NCBI GenBank assembly: GCA_900551965.1
Contig: URYF01000009.1
Span: 1 to 35,502, forward strand
Source of the DNA: an uncultured bacterium
Lineage (GTDB): Bacteria; Cyanobacteriota; Vampirovibrionia; Gastranaerophilales; Gastranaerophilaceae
Length of the DNA stretch: 35,502 bases
Direction of reading: 5' to 3'
Position 1 is the first letter of the stretch. Each line of letters starts with the position of its first letter. Position numbers and translations under genes: made by a program. Positions 16,341-23,477 of the stretch are shown one piece after another. Below the pieces are notes generated by a model, which worked only from the letters and a program-made list of their open reading frames with translations, was not told the DNA's origin and did no database searches.

Positions 16341-17513
16341 CTATATGCATCTTTTTAAAATATTTTTAACATCTTCCTGTGTTAGAGTTACAAAACCCTC
16401 AATTTTATCATTCCTGCAAGCAATTTTTGCCATTTCATCAAATTTTGTTTCATCAATTTGCACATAATCACTTAATCCCGGCTTTAGGTTGCAGATGTTA
16501 AAAAACAAGTCCTTTAATTTTTCAATAGAAAGTTTTGCTACATCCATTTTATCTAAATCCGGCGATATGTCTAAAACATTTACACCAAATTCATAATACA
16601 TTTGAACAGATTTCTCATTTAAACAATATTCAAGATAATGCGGCATTACAATAGCAAGCCCGAGCCCATGGGTTATATCGTATTTAGCAGATAATTCATC
16701 TTCAATCCAGTGCATTGCAAAAGGTGTTCCGCCAGTTGGTCCATAGGTAAAACCATTTAATGCCCAAGAAGATGCCCACATTATATTTGCCCTTGCTTCG
16801 CAGTTTTCGGGCTCATTTATAGCAATAGGAAGAAAATGCAGGATTGTTTTCATAAACCCCTCCATTATTCTTCTTAAAACATAAAGATTGTCTTTCATAA
16901 AATAAACTTCTAAATAATGTGAAAATGCATCTATCGCCCCACATGCAGTTTGATAAGGACTTACAGAGTATGTAATTGTCGGATCTAAAAATGTTGCGGC
17001 AGGATATAAATTTGGATGATAAAATGGAAGTTTTTCTTCTGTTTTTGGATTTGAAACTATACCGTAAGCATCCATATCCGTTCCAGTTCCAGAAATTGTT
17101 GAAATAACAACAACAGGTAAAAATTTTGTCATTTGAGCTTTTTTAATAACCAAATCCCAAGCATCACCTTCATAATATGCAGCGGCTGAGGCTAATTTTG
17201 CACAATCTACAACAGAGCCACCACCTATTGGAAGTAATACATCAATTTTTTCTTTCTTGCAAATATCTGCAACCTGATTAACCGAATAACTTCTTGGGTT
17301 AGGTTCTACCCCCTGAAATTCAAACAATTGCATTCCATTATTATTAATTTGTTCAACAACGGTTTTATACCATTGTGTTGATTTTACTCTCGGGCTCCCC
17401 ATAACTACAAGAACATTTTTGCCGTGTTTTTTAAGTTCTTGTCCCAAATTTTCTAATTGGTTTTGCCCAAAATAAATATGTGTTGGTACACAATATTCAA
17501 AATCAGTTTTCAT
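16341..17513 (-). CDS. Iron-containing alcohol dehydrogenase (YqhD/butanol-dehydrogenase type)
   Basis: A 390-residue group III alcohol dehydrogenase that reduces aldehydes to alcohols with NADPH. The metal ligands are visible: D195, H199, H268 and H282 (GAIDAFSHYLE, AMHWIEDE, THGLGLA). GGGSVVD at 97-103 is the nucleotide loop. In E. coli the YqhD member is induced by YqhC against lipid-derived and other toxic aldehydes. Here a YqhC-like gene lies only 2.5 kb away, although the nearer divergent regulator is a LysR protein. AAGGAGG lies before the ATG. Confidence 0.9.
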   Translation of the reverse strand: MKTDFEYCVPTHIYFGQNQLENLGQELKKHGKNVLVVMGSPRVKSTQWYKTVVEQINNNGMQLFEFQGVEPNPRSYSVNQVADICKKEKIDVLLPIGGGSVVDCAKLASAAAYYEGDAWDLVIKKAQMTKFLPVVVISTISGTGTDMDAYGIVSNPKTEEKLPFYHPNLYPAATFLDPTITYSVSPYQTACGAIDAFSHYLEVYFMKDNLYVLRRIMEGFMKTILHFLPIAINEPENCEARANIMWASSWALNGFTYGPTGGTPFAMHWIEDELSAKYDITHGLGLAIVMPHYLEYCLNEKSVQMYYEFGVNVLDISPDLDKMDVAKLSIEKLKDLFFNICNLKPGLSDYVQIDETKFDEMAKIACRNDKIEGFVTLTQEDVKNILKRCI

Positions 17514-17540
17514 TTAAACCTCCTTTTAATTTATTTTAAT

Positions 17541-18533
17541 CTAAAATGCTCCTGTTTTAATATGCGGTACATAAGGTGCTTCAAGTGCTTTTATGATATC
17601 ATCCGATAAATTTATATCAAGAGCAGAAACAGCTTCTTCAACGTGTTTAACTGAAGTAGTTCCTACAATGGGTGAAGTTACATAAGGTTTTGATAACATC
17701 CAAGCCAAAGAAGTTTGCGCCATAGAATAACCGAGTTCTTTAGAGATTTTTTCCAAGTTATCAACCACAACTTTGTCTTGAGAATCAGTTGCTCCCCATA
17801 CAAGCGGTGAAACACCATCAATCTTATTTCTTTCAGTTACCGTTCCCCAAGGATGTGCACATCTTCCGCCTGCAAGTGGACTCCAAGGTACAACTGCAAT
17901 TTTTCTGTCCTGACACAAAGGCATCATTTCTCGTTCTTCTTCTCTATAAATCAAATTATATTGATTTTGCATTGAAACAAATTTTGTCCAGTTATGTTTT
18001 TCAGCAATGTTATTCAATCTTTCAAACTCCCACGCAAACATAGTTGAAGCCCCAATATATCTTACTTTACCAGATTTCACCACATCGTGCAGTGCTTCCA
18101 TAATTTCTTCCATTGGTGTTTCGTGGTCAAGTCTATGGATTTGGTATAAATCAACATAATCAAGTCCTAATCTTTTTAAGGAGTGGTCGATTTCAGCCAT
18201 AATATTTTTTCTTGAAGAACCTGCTCCGTTTGGTCGACCTTCACGCATTGCAAAATGTACTTTTGTCGCAACAACGATTTCATCTCGGTTAAGTCCGAAA
18301 TCTTTTATCAATCTTCCGGTAATTTCCTCGCTTGTTCCCATTTGATAAACATTTGCAGTATCAAAATAATTAATTCCCAAATCTATTGCTTTTTTGAAGA
18401 TTGGTTTAGCTTCATCATAATCTTTTGCCCAAGGAAAAACACCGTTTTCGCTTCCGGGTTTACCAAAACTCATACAGCCTAAACAAATTCTTGAAACATC
18501 AACACCTGTATTTCCTAATTTTATATATTGCAT
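17541..18533 (-). CDS. Aldo-keto reductase (YajO/IolS-like), first gene of the second redox operon
   Basis: A 330-residue aldo-keto reductase with tetrad D58, Y63, K91 and H133, and a C-terminal cofactor clamp in SPIVGTTSVKHVEEA. No signal peptide is present. The gene is divergent from the LysR regulator across 102 bp. Its own promoter (TTGAAA, 17 bp, TAAAAT on the minus strand) has a -35 lying inside a palindromic LysR-type site. AAAGGAG precedes the ATG. Confidence 0.88.
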   Translation of the reverse strand: MQYIKLGNTGVDVSRICLGCMSFGKPGSENGVFPWAKDYDEAKPIFKKAIDLGINYFDTANVYQMGTSEEITGRLIKDFGLNRDEIVVATKVHFAMREGRPNGAGSSRKNIMAEIDHSLKRLGLDYVDLYQIHRLDHETPMEEIMEALHDVVKSGKVRYIGASTMFAWEFERLNNIAEKHNWTKFVSMQNQYNLIYREEEREMMPLCQDRKIAVVPWSPLAGGRCAHPWGTVTERNKIDGVSPLVWGATDSQDKVVVDNLEKISKELGYSMAQTSLAWMLSKPYVTSPIVGTTSVKHVEEAVSALDINLSDDIIKALEAPYVPHIKTGAF

Positions 18534-18554
18534 AATTTATCTCCTTTTTTTCTT

Positions 18555-18583
18555 ATTTTAAACGTAGTTTTATTAAATTTCAA
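18555..18583 (-). promoter_or_regulatory. Promoter of the second redox operon
   Basis: On the minus strand TTGAAA (18583-18578) and TAAAAT (18560-18555) are separated by exactly 17 bp. The -35 hexamer is the left half of the palindrome at 18578-18590. A regulator bound there would contact RNA polymerase or block it. Confidence 0.55.
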
Positions 18584-18590
18584 ATTGAAA
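18578..18590. promoter_or_regulatory. LysR-type operator (T-N11-A palindrome)
   Basis: TTTCAA-A-TTGAAA is a perfect inverted repeat with a single central base. It has the T-N11-A geometry of LysR boxes. It sits between the divergent AKR and LysR genes, overlaps the AKR -35, and is 11 bp upstream of the LysR -35, so one site could control both directions. Confidence 0.55.
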
Positions 18591-18600
18591 GTTGTTATTA

Positions 18601-18629
18601 TTGATTTAATTTTTCTATTAAGATAGAAT
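18601..18629 (+). promoter_or_regulatory. Promoter of the LysR regulator gene
   Basis: TTGATT (18601-18606) and TAGAAT (18624-18629) are 17 bp apart. The -10 ends only 6 nt before the ATG at 18636, so transcription should begin at or next to the start codon. This predicts a leaderless mRNA, and no Shine-Dalgarno is present. Confidence 0.55.
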
Positions 18630-18635
18630 AAATTT

Positions 18636-19511
18636 ATGAATACAAAACAAATTGATTATATTTTAGAATTGGCTCAAACTCTTAATTTTAATAGAGCGGC
18701 CGAGAATTTATACATTTCTCAACCGACTTTAACTTACCAAATTAAAGAAGTAGAAAAAGAAATCGGATTTAATATTTTTGAGCGTTCAGGAAAAGGTGCC
18801 GTTTTAACTCCCGCAGGAAATCAATTATGTACTACATTAAGAAGCATAAAAGAAGAATTGAAAAGCGCAATTGAACAGGGGCAGAATTTTGATAGACAAT
18901 ATTCGGATAACATTACAATCGGGCTTCCGACTCGCTCTTGTATTTATCATTTACCCATGGCGATTAAGGAATTTACTAAAAAATTCCCCGATATTTCAAT
19001 CACCCCAATATTTAATGACTTTTATCACCCTGAAGAATTTTTAAAAGGTAAGCAGGATATTTATTTCACTTTTGATAATGAAATGAAACATGTACCCGAC
19101 ACAAAACTTTTACCTTTATATAAAAGCAGAATTTATTTAATCACAACACACGATGATAAACTTGCAAAACTTAAAACAGCAACAATTAAAGATTTAAAAG
19201 GCAGAACTTTAATGATAGGCGGAGGTTCGCCACCGCAGTTGAGAGCCTTGCAGCAAAGAATTATTAATACAATTGATATTGATTATTTTAACAGCGAAAA
19301 CCACGACACAACTCTAACCAACATAGCAGCAGGTAAAGGAATTTGTTTAACTCCGGGATTTTTCCAAGATTATACAGACGAATTTGCTTGGATTCCTTTT
19401 GAGTGCGAAGAATATTTTGATTGTAAACTTTGCATTCATACAAATGATACACGTGATAGTTTAAAAGAATTTATTAAAATTATTCAAGGATTTTATTATA
19501 ATAATAAATAA
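18636..19511 (+). CDS. LysR family transcriptional regulator
   Basis: A 291-residue LysR-type regulator. The winged helix-turn-helix is at the N-terminus (FNRAAENLYISQPTLTYQIKEVEKEIGFNIFER, about 18-50), followed by an effector-binding domain of two alpha/beta lobes from about 90 to the end. It is transcribed away from the AKR-led operon it probably controls; the palindrome in the shared promoter supports this. The inducer is unknown, but a reactive carbonyl or redox signal is a reasonable guess. The likely transcript has no leader. Confidence 0.9.
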   Translation: MNTKQIDYILELAQTLNFNRAAENLYISQPTLTYQIKEVEKEIGFNIFERSGKGAVLTPAGNQLCTTLRSIKEELKSAIEQGQNFDRQYSDNITIGLPTRSCIYHLPMAIKEFTKKFPDISITPIFNDFYHPEEFLKGKQDIYFTFDNEMKHVPDTKLLPLYKSRIYLITTHDDKLAKLKTATIKDLKGRTLMIGGGSPPQLRALQQRIINTIDIDYFNSENHDTTLTNIAAGKGICLTPGFFQDYTDEFAWIPFECEEYFDCKLCIHTNDTRDSLKEFIKIIQGFYYNNK

Positions 19512-19512
19512 A

Positions 19513-19542
19513 ATTATGCCCTTAATCATTCAAGGGCATAAT
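19513..19542. terminator. Perfect 11-bp hairpin after the LysR gene
   Basis: ATTATGCCCTT (19513-19523) pairs perfectly with 19532-19542 across an 8-nt loop, 2 bp after the LysR stop. On the minus strand a T-rich stretch follows; on the plus strand no T-run follows directly. It also spans the end of the transposase remnant, so it may be a bidirectional terminator or part of the old element. Confidence 0.55.
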
Positions 19543-19804
19543 AGTAATAAAACCTTTTTCATATCTTCATTTAGAATGCCGTTATATTCACCCTGTTTTG
19601 TTGTTTGGTATTGAGGAATTAAACACTCTGCGTTGCCGTTTTTCTTGTAGGCTTGAATGTATCGTCTTAAAGTTCCGATTGAAATACTTCCCATAAACTC
19701 GTACGCTTTTGGTAAAAATAATCCTGTATTGTATAATTCTAAAAATTCGTGGTCTGCCCTTTTGCCTTAGCAATATCTTTAATATTTATATATTCGTTTT
19801 TCAT
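19530..19804 (-). pseudogene. Broken Mu-type transposase, N-terminal remnant
   Basis: Read on the minus strand, an ATG at 19804 gives MKNEYINIKDIAKAKG and then a stop in TTNF. In another frame the reading continues with DHEFLELYNTGLFLPKAYEF and LRRYIQAYKKNG, then LIPQYQTTKQGEYNGILNEDM, and stops at 19530. The order (short DNA-binding start, then a helix-turn-helix, then an IP-x-Y linker) recalls the N-terminus of Mu-type (MuA/TnsB/TniA-like) transposases. The DDE catalytic domain is absent. A deletion or frameshift joins the two frames near 19755. The copy is dead. Confidence 0.55.
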
Positions 19805-19895
19805 AGCACGAACACTTTAGCTCTAAAGATAGAGGAATGGAACACCACTTCCGAGCATTGTGTCTGTTTCGTATCAATGAAATTAAAAAAAATAA

Positions 19896-19913
19896 ATCCC
19901 GACAAATTGGGAT
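19896..19913 (+). terminator. Weak hairpin with T-run
   Basis: ATCCC (19896-19900) and GGGAT (19909-19913) form a short stem followed by ATTTTT. It could be a weak terminator on the plus strand inside the transposase-to-tRNA gap. The stem is short, so this is tentative. Confidence 0.25.
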
Positions 19914-19936
19914 ATTTTTCAAAACGGTCACTGCCC

Positions 19937-20143
19937 AAAATAATCAAACCATTTGCACTATTCAAACAATGTGCCGAAATGCAGGCTGCACTAAGTTCTA
20001 AATACCCTTGCCCGAAATAATCACACCATCTGCCCTGACCAGAAAAAGACCGTTTTGACCATTTTTAGGTCAAATGGTTTGATTACTTCCGCCCCCTAAA
20101 ACTCGCACACATAGCCGATTACCCGAAAAAATAACACCATCTG
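19937..20143 (+). repeat. Four copies of the 19-bp island-end motif (right end)
   Basis: The consensus is GAAATAATCAMACCATYTG. Copies lie at 19937-19955, 20014-20032 and 20125-20143 (direct) and at 20071-20089 (inverted). Two of them extend the match leftward with CCC. The spacing is irregular (about 77, 57 and 54 bp between starts). The rest of 19805-20186 shows no coding frame I trust. Together with the left-end copies this looks like the binding-site array of a transposase or integrase at an element end. Confidence 0.5.
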
Positions 20144-20186
20144 AGCTAATCGTACCACTCAAAAAAATACACTCATCCTTCCTAAC

Positions 20187-20209
20187 AAAAAAAGACCCTT
20201 TTGGATCTT
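20187..20209 (-). terminator. Rho-independent terminator of tRNA-Gln
   Basis: On the minus strand, just past the tRNA 3' end, AAGATCC and GGGTCTT form a 7-bp stem (one G-T pair) around AAAA and run into seven Ts (20193-20187). The position and T-run make it the tRNA terminator. Confidence 0.75.
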
Positions 20210-20216
20210 TTAAAAT

Positions 20217-20289
20217 CTGGGACGGAAGGATTCGAACCTCCGAGATGGCTGGACCAAAACCAGCTGCCTTACCACTTGGCGACGTCCCA
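20217..20289 (-). tRNA. trnQ: tRNA-Gln (anticodon UUG)
   Basis: A complete 73-nt cloverleaf on the minus strand. The acceptor stem is TGGGACG with CGTCCCA (7 bp), the D-stem GCC/GGC, the anticodon stem GCTGG/CCAGC around TTTTGGT (anticodon TTG), and the T-stem GGAGG/CCTTC around TTCGAAT. The discriminator base is G. CCA is not encoded. It has a strong promoter upstream and a terminator downstream. Its last bases are duplicated at 7182-7200, so this gene marks the right boundary of the apparent island. Confidence 0.95.
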
Positions 20290-20310
20290 ATATTCATTTG
20301 TCACATTTAT

Positions 20311-20348
20311 TATTCTATATGGTAAATATTTATTGTCAATATAGAATA
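20311..20348 (-). promoter_or_regulatory. tRNA-Gln promoter flanked by a 10-bp inverted repeat
   Basis: On the minus strand TTGACA (20339-20334) and TAGAAT (20317-20312) are 16 bp apart, placing the start about 16 nt before the mature tRNA. The promoter is enclosed by a perfect inverted repeat, TATTCTATAT (20311-20320) and ATATAGAATA (20339-20348). Confidence 0.6.
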
Positions 20349-20428
20349 TTTATTTTCTTTTTGTAACGTTTTGTTTCTTGTTGTTGGAATAATGTAAATT
20401 AATTTTATTCATATGATTTATCCACTAT

Positions 20429-21085
20429 ATGAAAATAGATAATTTATATAGTTTAAAAGCAGGTTACCCTGTTTACGGCTTAAAAAGTACTTCAAATGCG
20501 AATAAGAATAATATTGCATTTCAAGCTAATTATGCTGATGCCTTGACTCATGTTAATATCGGCTCTAAAGCTGATGGATATATCGGCAAATTTAAAGTTC
20601 GTTTGGCAAAAGGTGGCGATGCTGTTTTGAATGTATTTAAACGTCACACCGGTGTTGATAAAGAAAATTACATTGTCAAAAACGATTATGATGAAGTTAT
20701 TGGTGAAATGAATCTTTTTATCAGAAAAATAACTTCTTATAATCCGTGGGAAGTTCAAAAGGGTGATCCAAGCCATGTATTTGTTGATGAATTAAGAAAT
20801 TATTCCAAACCAGGAACTCCATATTATACAGATGGTTTAACCCCTCATAAAGATATTGGTACAAGATTATTGCAAATTGCTCAAAGGCGTAGTGATGAGG
20901 CAGGCTGCTGCGGTAATATTAAGTTGATTTCAAAAGGGGAGTCTAAGGATTGGTATTTGAATTATATTAAAATGCGTCAGGAATTTCCGGTTCCAAAATT
21001 TGGTATTTGTATTAATAACCCTAATCAGCTCTATCTTCCGCCTGAAAGCAAAGAAGGTTTGTCAAAATTAGCCGGCGGGTTGTAA
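20429..21085 (+). CDS. GNAT-like protein with lineage-type N-terminus
   Basis: A 218-residue protein with a ~35-residue disordered start containing NNIAFQANY, the short N-terminal F-containing motif seen in other proteins here. Its middle resembles a degenerate GNAT acetyltransferase: VFVDELRNY, then HKDIGTRLLQIAQRRSDEAG, where the acetyl-CoA loop R/QxxGxG is only partly kept, then IKLISKGESKDWYLNYIKM. Activity is therefore uncertain. A TATGAT box 12 nt before the ATG and the lack of a Shine-Dalgarno suggest a very short leader. It is divergent from the tRNA and is the first backbone gene past the island. Confidence 0.55.
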   Translation: MKIDNLYSLKAGYPVYGLKSTSNANKNNIAFQANYADALTHVNIGSKADGYIGKFKVRLAKGGDAVLNVFKRHTGVDKENYIVKNDYDEVIGEMNLFIRKITSYNPWEVQKGDPSHVFVDELRNYSKPGTPYYTDGLTPHKDIGTRLLQIAQRRSDEAGCCGNIKLISKGESKDWYLNYIKMRQEFPVPKFGICINNPNQLYLPPESKEGLSKLAGGL

Positions 21086-21190
21086 TAGTTGTTGATTTTA
21101 AAATCTTGTATCATCTGATATGAGCTTTAATGTGGTGTTTCAATCGTTCGTATGATTACACGGATTTGATTTTTGTGTTATCTTTAGTGT

Positions 21191-21856
21191 ATGAATAATA
21201 CGTTTAAAATAATATTGTTTGCAGCAGCATTTTTCATAATGATTTGTCTGGGTATTTTTGGGTTATCAAGGTTAAAAGTTGATGATTTTCATAAAGCTGC
21301 AGTAATTTTTGTAGTGGATTCTTCTGCCTCTAATCAGAAAAATTTACCGGCAGAAAAGATGATTATAAGACAGCTATGCTCTATGCTGGATCCGGAAGAC
21401 CATATTAAGATTTTGAGAGTCTCAGAAGAGTCTTATTTGATTTATGAAGGTTCGCCGCAGGCTGGGTCTGATGTTCGTAAAGCTATGGAAAAGTTTACCC
21501 AGTATGATGCCAAGGAATATGGCACTGCTTATGGCTTATCTTTAAAAAAAGCATTTAATCACGCATTAAATATGGACAAAGAAGGTTATATCCCGGCTGT
21601 TGTTGTCATTGGTGATTTGGAAAATGAGGGTGATGTTGATAAGCAAATTGATTGGGATACATTACCGGCAGAGGTTTCTAATATAAAAAATCAAGCAGAA
21701 GATTTTTCAATGATGTTTTTATATGCAAAGCCTGAAAAGCTGGATTTAGCTAAAGAAAAATTATCACCTGTGCTTGGGGAACAGAAACTGATTATTGGGA
21801 ATGAAGCTACAACTAGTAAATCTTTAAGACGCTTTTTAAATGCTATCGGAAGGTAA
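21191..21856 (+). CDS. Membrane-anchored von Willebrand factor A (VWA) domain protein
   Basis: A 221-residue protein with one N-terminal membrane segment (about 6-26) followed by a VWA domain outside the cytoplasm. The metal-ion-dependent adhesion site is intact: D43-x-S45-x-S47 (VVDSSAS), T112 (EYGTAYGLSL) and D142 (VVIGDLEN). VWA domains bind protein partners through a divalent ion. It is the first gene of a three-gene operon; the next gene starts 8 bp after its stop. No Shine-Dalgarno precedes the ATG, and a TTATCT box 9 nt upstream points to a near-leaderless transcript. Confidence 0.75.
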   Translation: MNNTFKIILFAAAFFIMICLGIFGLSRLKVDDFHKAAVIFVVDSSASNQKNLPAEKMIIRQLCSMLDPEDHIKILRVSEESYLIYEGSPQAGSDVRKAMEKFTQYDAKEYGTAYGLSLKKAFNHALNMDKEGYIPAVVVIGDLENEGDVDKQIDWDTLPAEVSNIKNQAEDFSMMFLYAKPEKLDLAKEKLSPVLGEQKLIIGNEATTSKSLRRFLNAIGR

Positions 21857-21863
21857 ATTTTAT

Positions 21864-23471
21864 ATGAATGTTACTGTTAAATACGGCGATAATATAAAAG
21901 AATTTGAAAATCAGTCTGTTATTATTATTAGCAATGATGAAGCTGCTGATTTTACAGTTTCCGGATTGGGTGAAGCCGAGCAGCTAAAGCTCGTTTTTGT
22001 CGAAAAGTATAATAATTATGTTTTAATGAATGTATCGCAGAGCCGCGACATTCTATGTAATAATAAAGTGTTTTCAAAAATTCTTGTAACTTCGCAGTTT
22101 TCGATAACTTCGGCAAAGTTAGAGCAGCCTGTTGAGATTATGGTCTTGTCACCGGTTACAGAACATAGTTCTAATGATAATAAGGAGAATGTTATGCAAA
22201 ATAATAATTTTAAACCTCAAAATAATGCTGTACACGGTGGTAATATCCCTGTTTCGCAAAGCAATGATATTTTTGATAACTCCATTGAGAAAAATAGAAT
22301 TGCAATTATTAAGGAAATCGGGTTTAAAATTCTTGAATTAAAGGCTAATATTAAATCTGCAAATATTACGAATTTTGTATTAAATGCTTCAATGATAATT
22401 CTGTCAGTTATTTCATCTTTTGCAATAACAAATTTCTTACTGGGTTTTAAAATTGATAACAGTTCCTCTGTTTTGAATTTAACGACTAATTTTGGGTTTT
22501 TAATCTGTGTAACTGCAATTGTTGTTGCAATTTGTTTAATCTTAAAGCAGGGTGTGTATTCACTTTTAGACTTTAACCGCAATAAAAAATTTGGAGATTC
22601 TGATGTAGCGCAGAAATTTATTATTGGAATTTCTTCAATATTTTTATTTATCGTGTATGTGATGAACTTGTTCTATTATAAAGCAATTCCGGGCTTTTTA
22701 GGTGCCGCGTTGTTTGTATCGTTGTTGTTTGTTGGTGCGCTGGCAGTTGTTACGGTTGGCAGCGGATATTTTAAGCATCAAATAAAATTATATCAGCAGC
22801 AGCTTACAAATTGTGAATATAGAGAAGATTTCGAATCTGTAATGAAAAGCTACAGGGGTTTGATTTCTGCCTATGTTAATAAAATGAGTCCGAACAAAAT
22901 TAATACTGTAAAAAGTAATTTGGTTAATAAGCAGATGCAGATGGTTATGGAGGTTTTTGTAGGTTTTCTTACAGCTCCGTTCTTGGCTTATGGTGTTTCG
23001 AATACATTGGCAAGTTGTTTCCCTGAAGCTGCAAACTGGGTCAGGATTTCCGGTTTAAGATTTAGTCCTATATTTTTGGTATTGGCAACATTTTTGATTA
23101 TCTTTGCGTTTTTCTCATTTGTAAGAGCTTTCACAATCGGCAAACAAATCAAGGGTTCTGAAATTATAAAATTTGACGGATTTCATGATTATAACAGCCA
23201 TGGTGTAACTGTTTTGGGCTTGGATTCAATGAGAAGTCTTGAACGTGAGAAAAAAGTCGTTATGTTTATTGCTTGTTTTATTATTTTAATCGAATTTACG
23301 ATGAACGTATCATATTTTATTACAGAAATCGGCGGGGATCTTCAAGGTATGTTTTTAAGTGTTGTTACTGCGCTTGTGCCGACTGCTTTGTTGATTGCGG
23401 AGACTCATATGCTAAGTGCTACAATGTATAAGATAAACAGTTATAATGAATTACTGTCAACTTTGGACTAG
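21864..23471 (+). CDS. Polytopic membrane protein with an FHA-like N-terminal domain
   Basis: About 535 residues, not recognised as a known family. Residues ~1-110 form a strand-rich soluble domain whose pattern (SVIIISNDEAADFTV, LKLVFVEKYNNYVLMNVSQS, ILCNNKVFSKILVTSQFSI) resembles an FHA fold, though the phosphopeptide residues are not clear. A polar Asn-rich linker follows, then about eight transmembrane helices from ~170 to the end, with a helical cytoplasmic stretch (HQIKLYQQQLTNCEYREDFES) after the fourth. An in-frame ATG at 21840 adds 8 residues, but GGAAGG at 21847-21852 favours 21864. It lies between the VWA gene and the TonB-C-like gene, probably in one complex with them. Confidence 0.65.
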   Translation: MNVTVKYGDNIKEFENQSVIIISNDEAADFTVSGLGEAEQLKLVFVEKYNNYVLMNVSQSRDILCNNKVFSKILVTSQFSITSAKLEQPVEIMVLSPVTEHSSNDNKENVMQNNNFKPQNNAVHGGNIPVSQSNDIFDNSIEKNRIAIIKEIGFKILELKANIKSANITNFVLNASMIILSVISSFAITNFLLGFKIDNSSSVLNLTTNFGFLICVTAIVVAICLILKQGVYSLLDFNRNKKFGDSDVAQKFIIGISSIFLFIVYVMNLFYYKAIPGFLGAALFVSLLFVGALAVVTVGSGYFKHQIKLYQQQLTNCEYREDFESVMKSYRGLISAYVNKMSPNKINTVKSNLVNKQMQMVMEVFVGFLTAPFLAYGVSNTLASCFPEAANWVRISGLRFSPIFLVLATFLIIFAFFSFVRAFTIGKQIKGSEIIKFDGFHDYNSHGVTVLGLDSMRSLEREKKVVMFIACFIILIEFTMNVSYFITEIGGDLQGMFLSVVTALVPTALLIAETHMLSATMYKINSYNELLSTLD

Positions 23472-23477
23472 GTGTTT

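Noticed and set aside
19937..20143. Repeats resembling a CRISPR array
   Set aside because: Four imperfect copies with irregular spacing, one of them inverted, and no cas genes. The motif also occurs at the other island end, which points to element-end binding sites.
20070..20297. Minus-strand open frame across the tRNA-Gln gene
   Set aside because: It runs through a complete tRNA cloverleaf and its terminator; the translation is the usual artefact of reading a tRNA.
22217..22582. Minus-strand frame of 121 codons inside the FHA-like membrane gene
   Set aside because: It is antisense to a gene with clear membrane helices and operon spacing, with no ribosome site or domain of its own.
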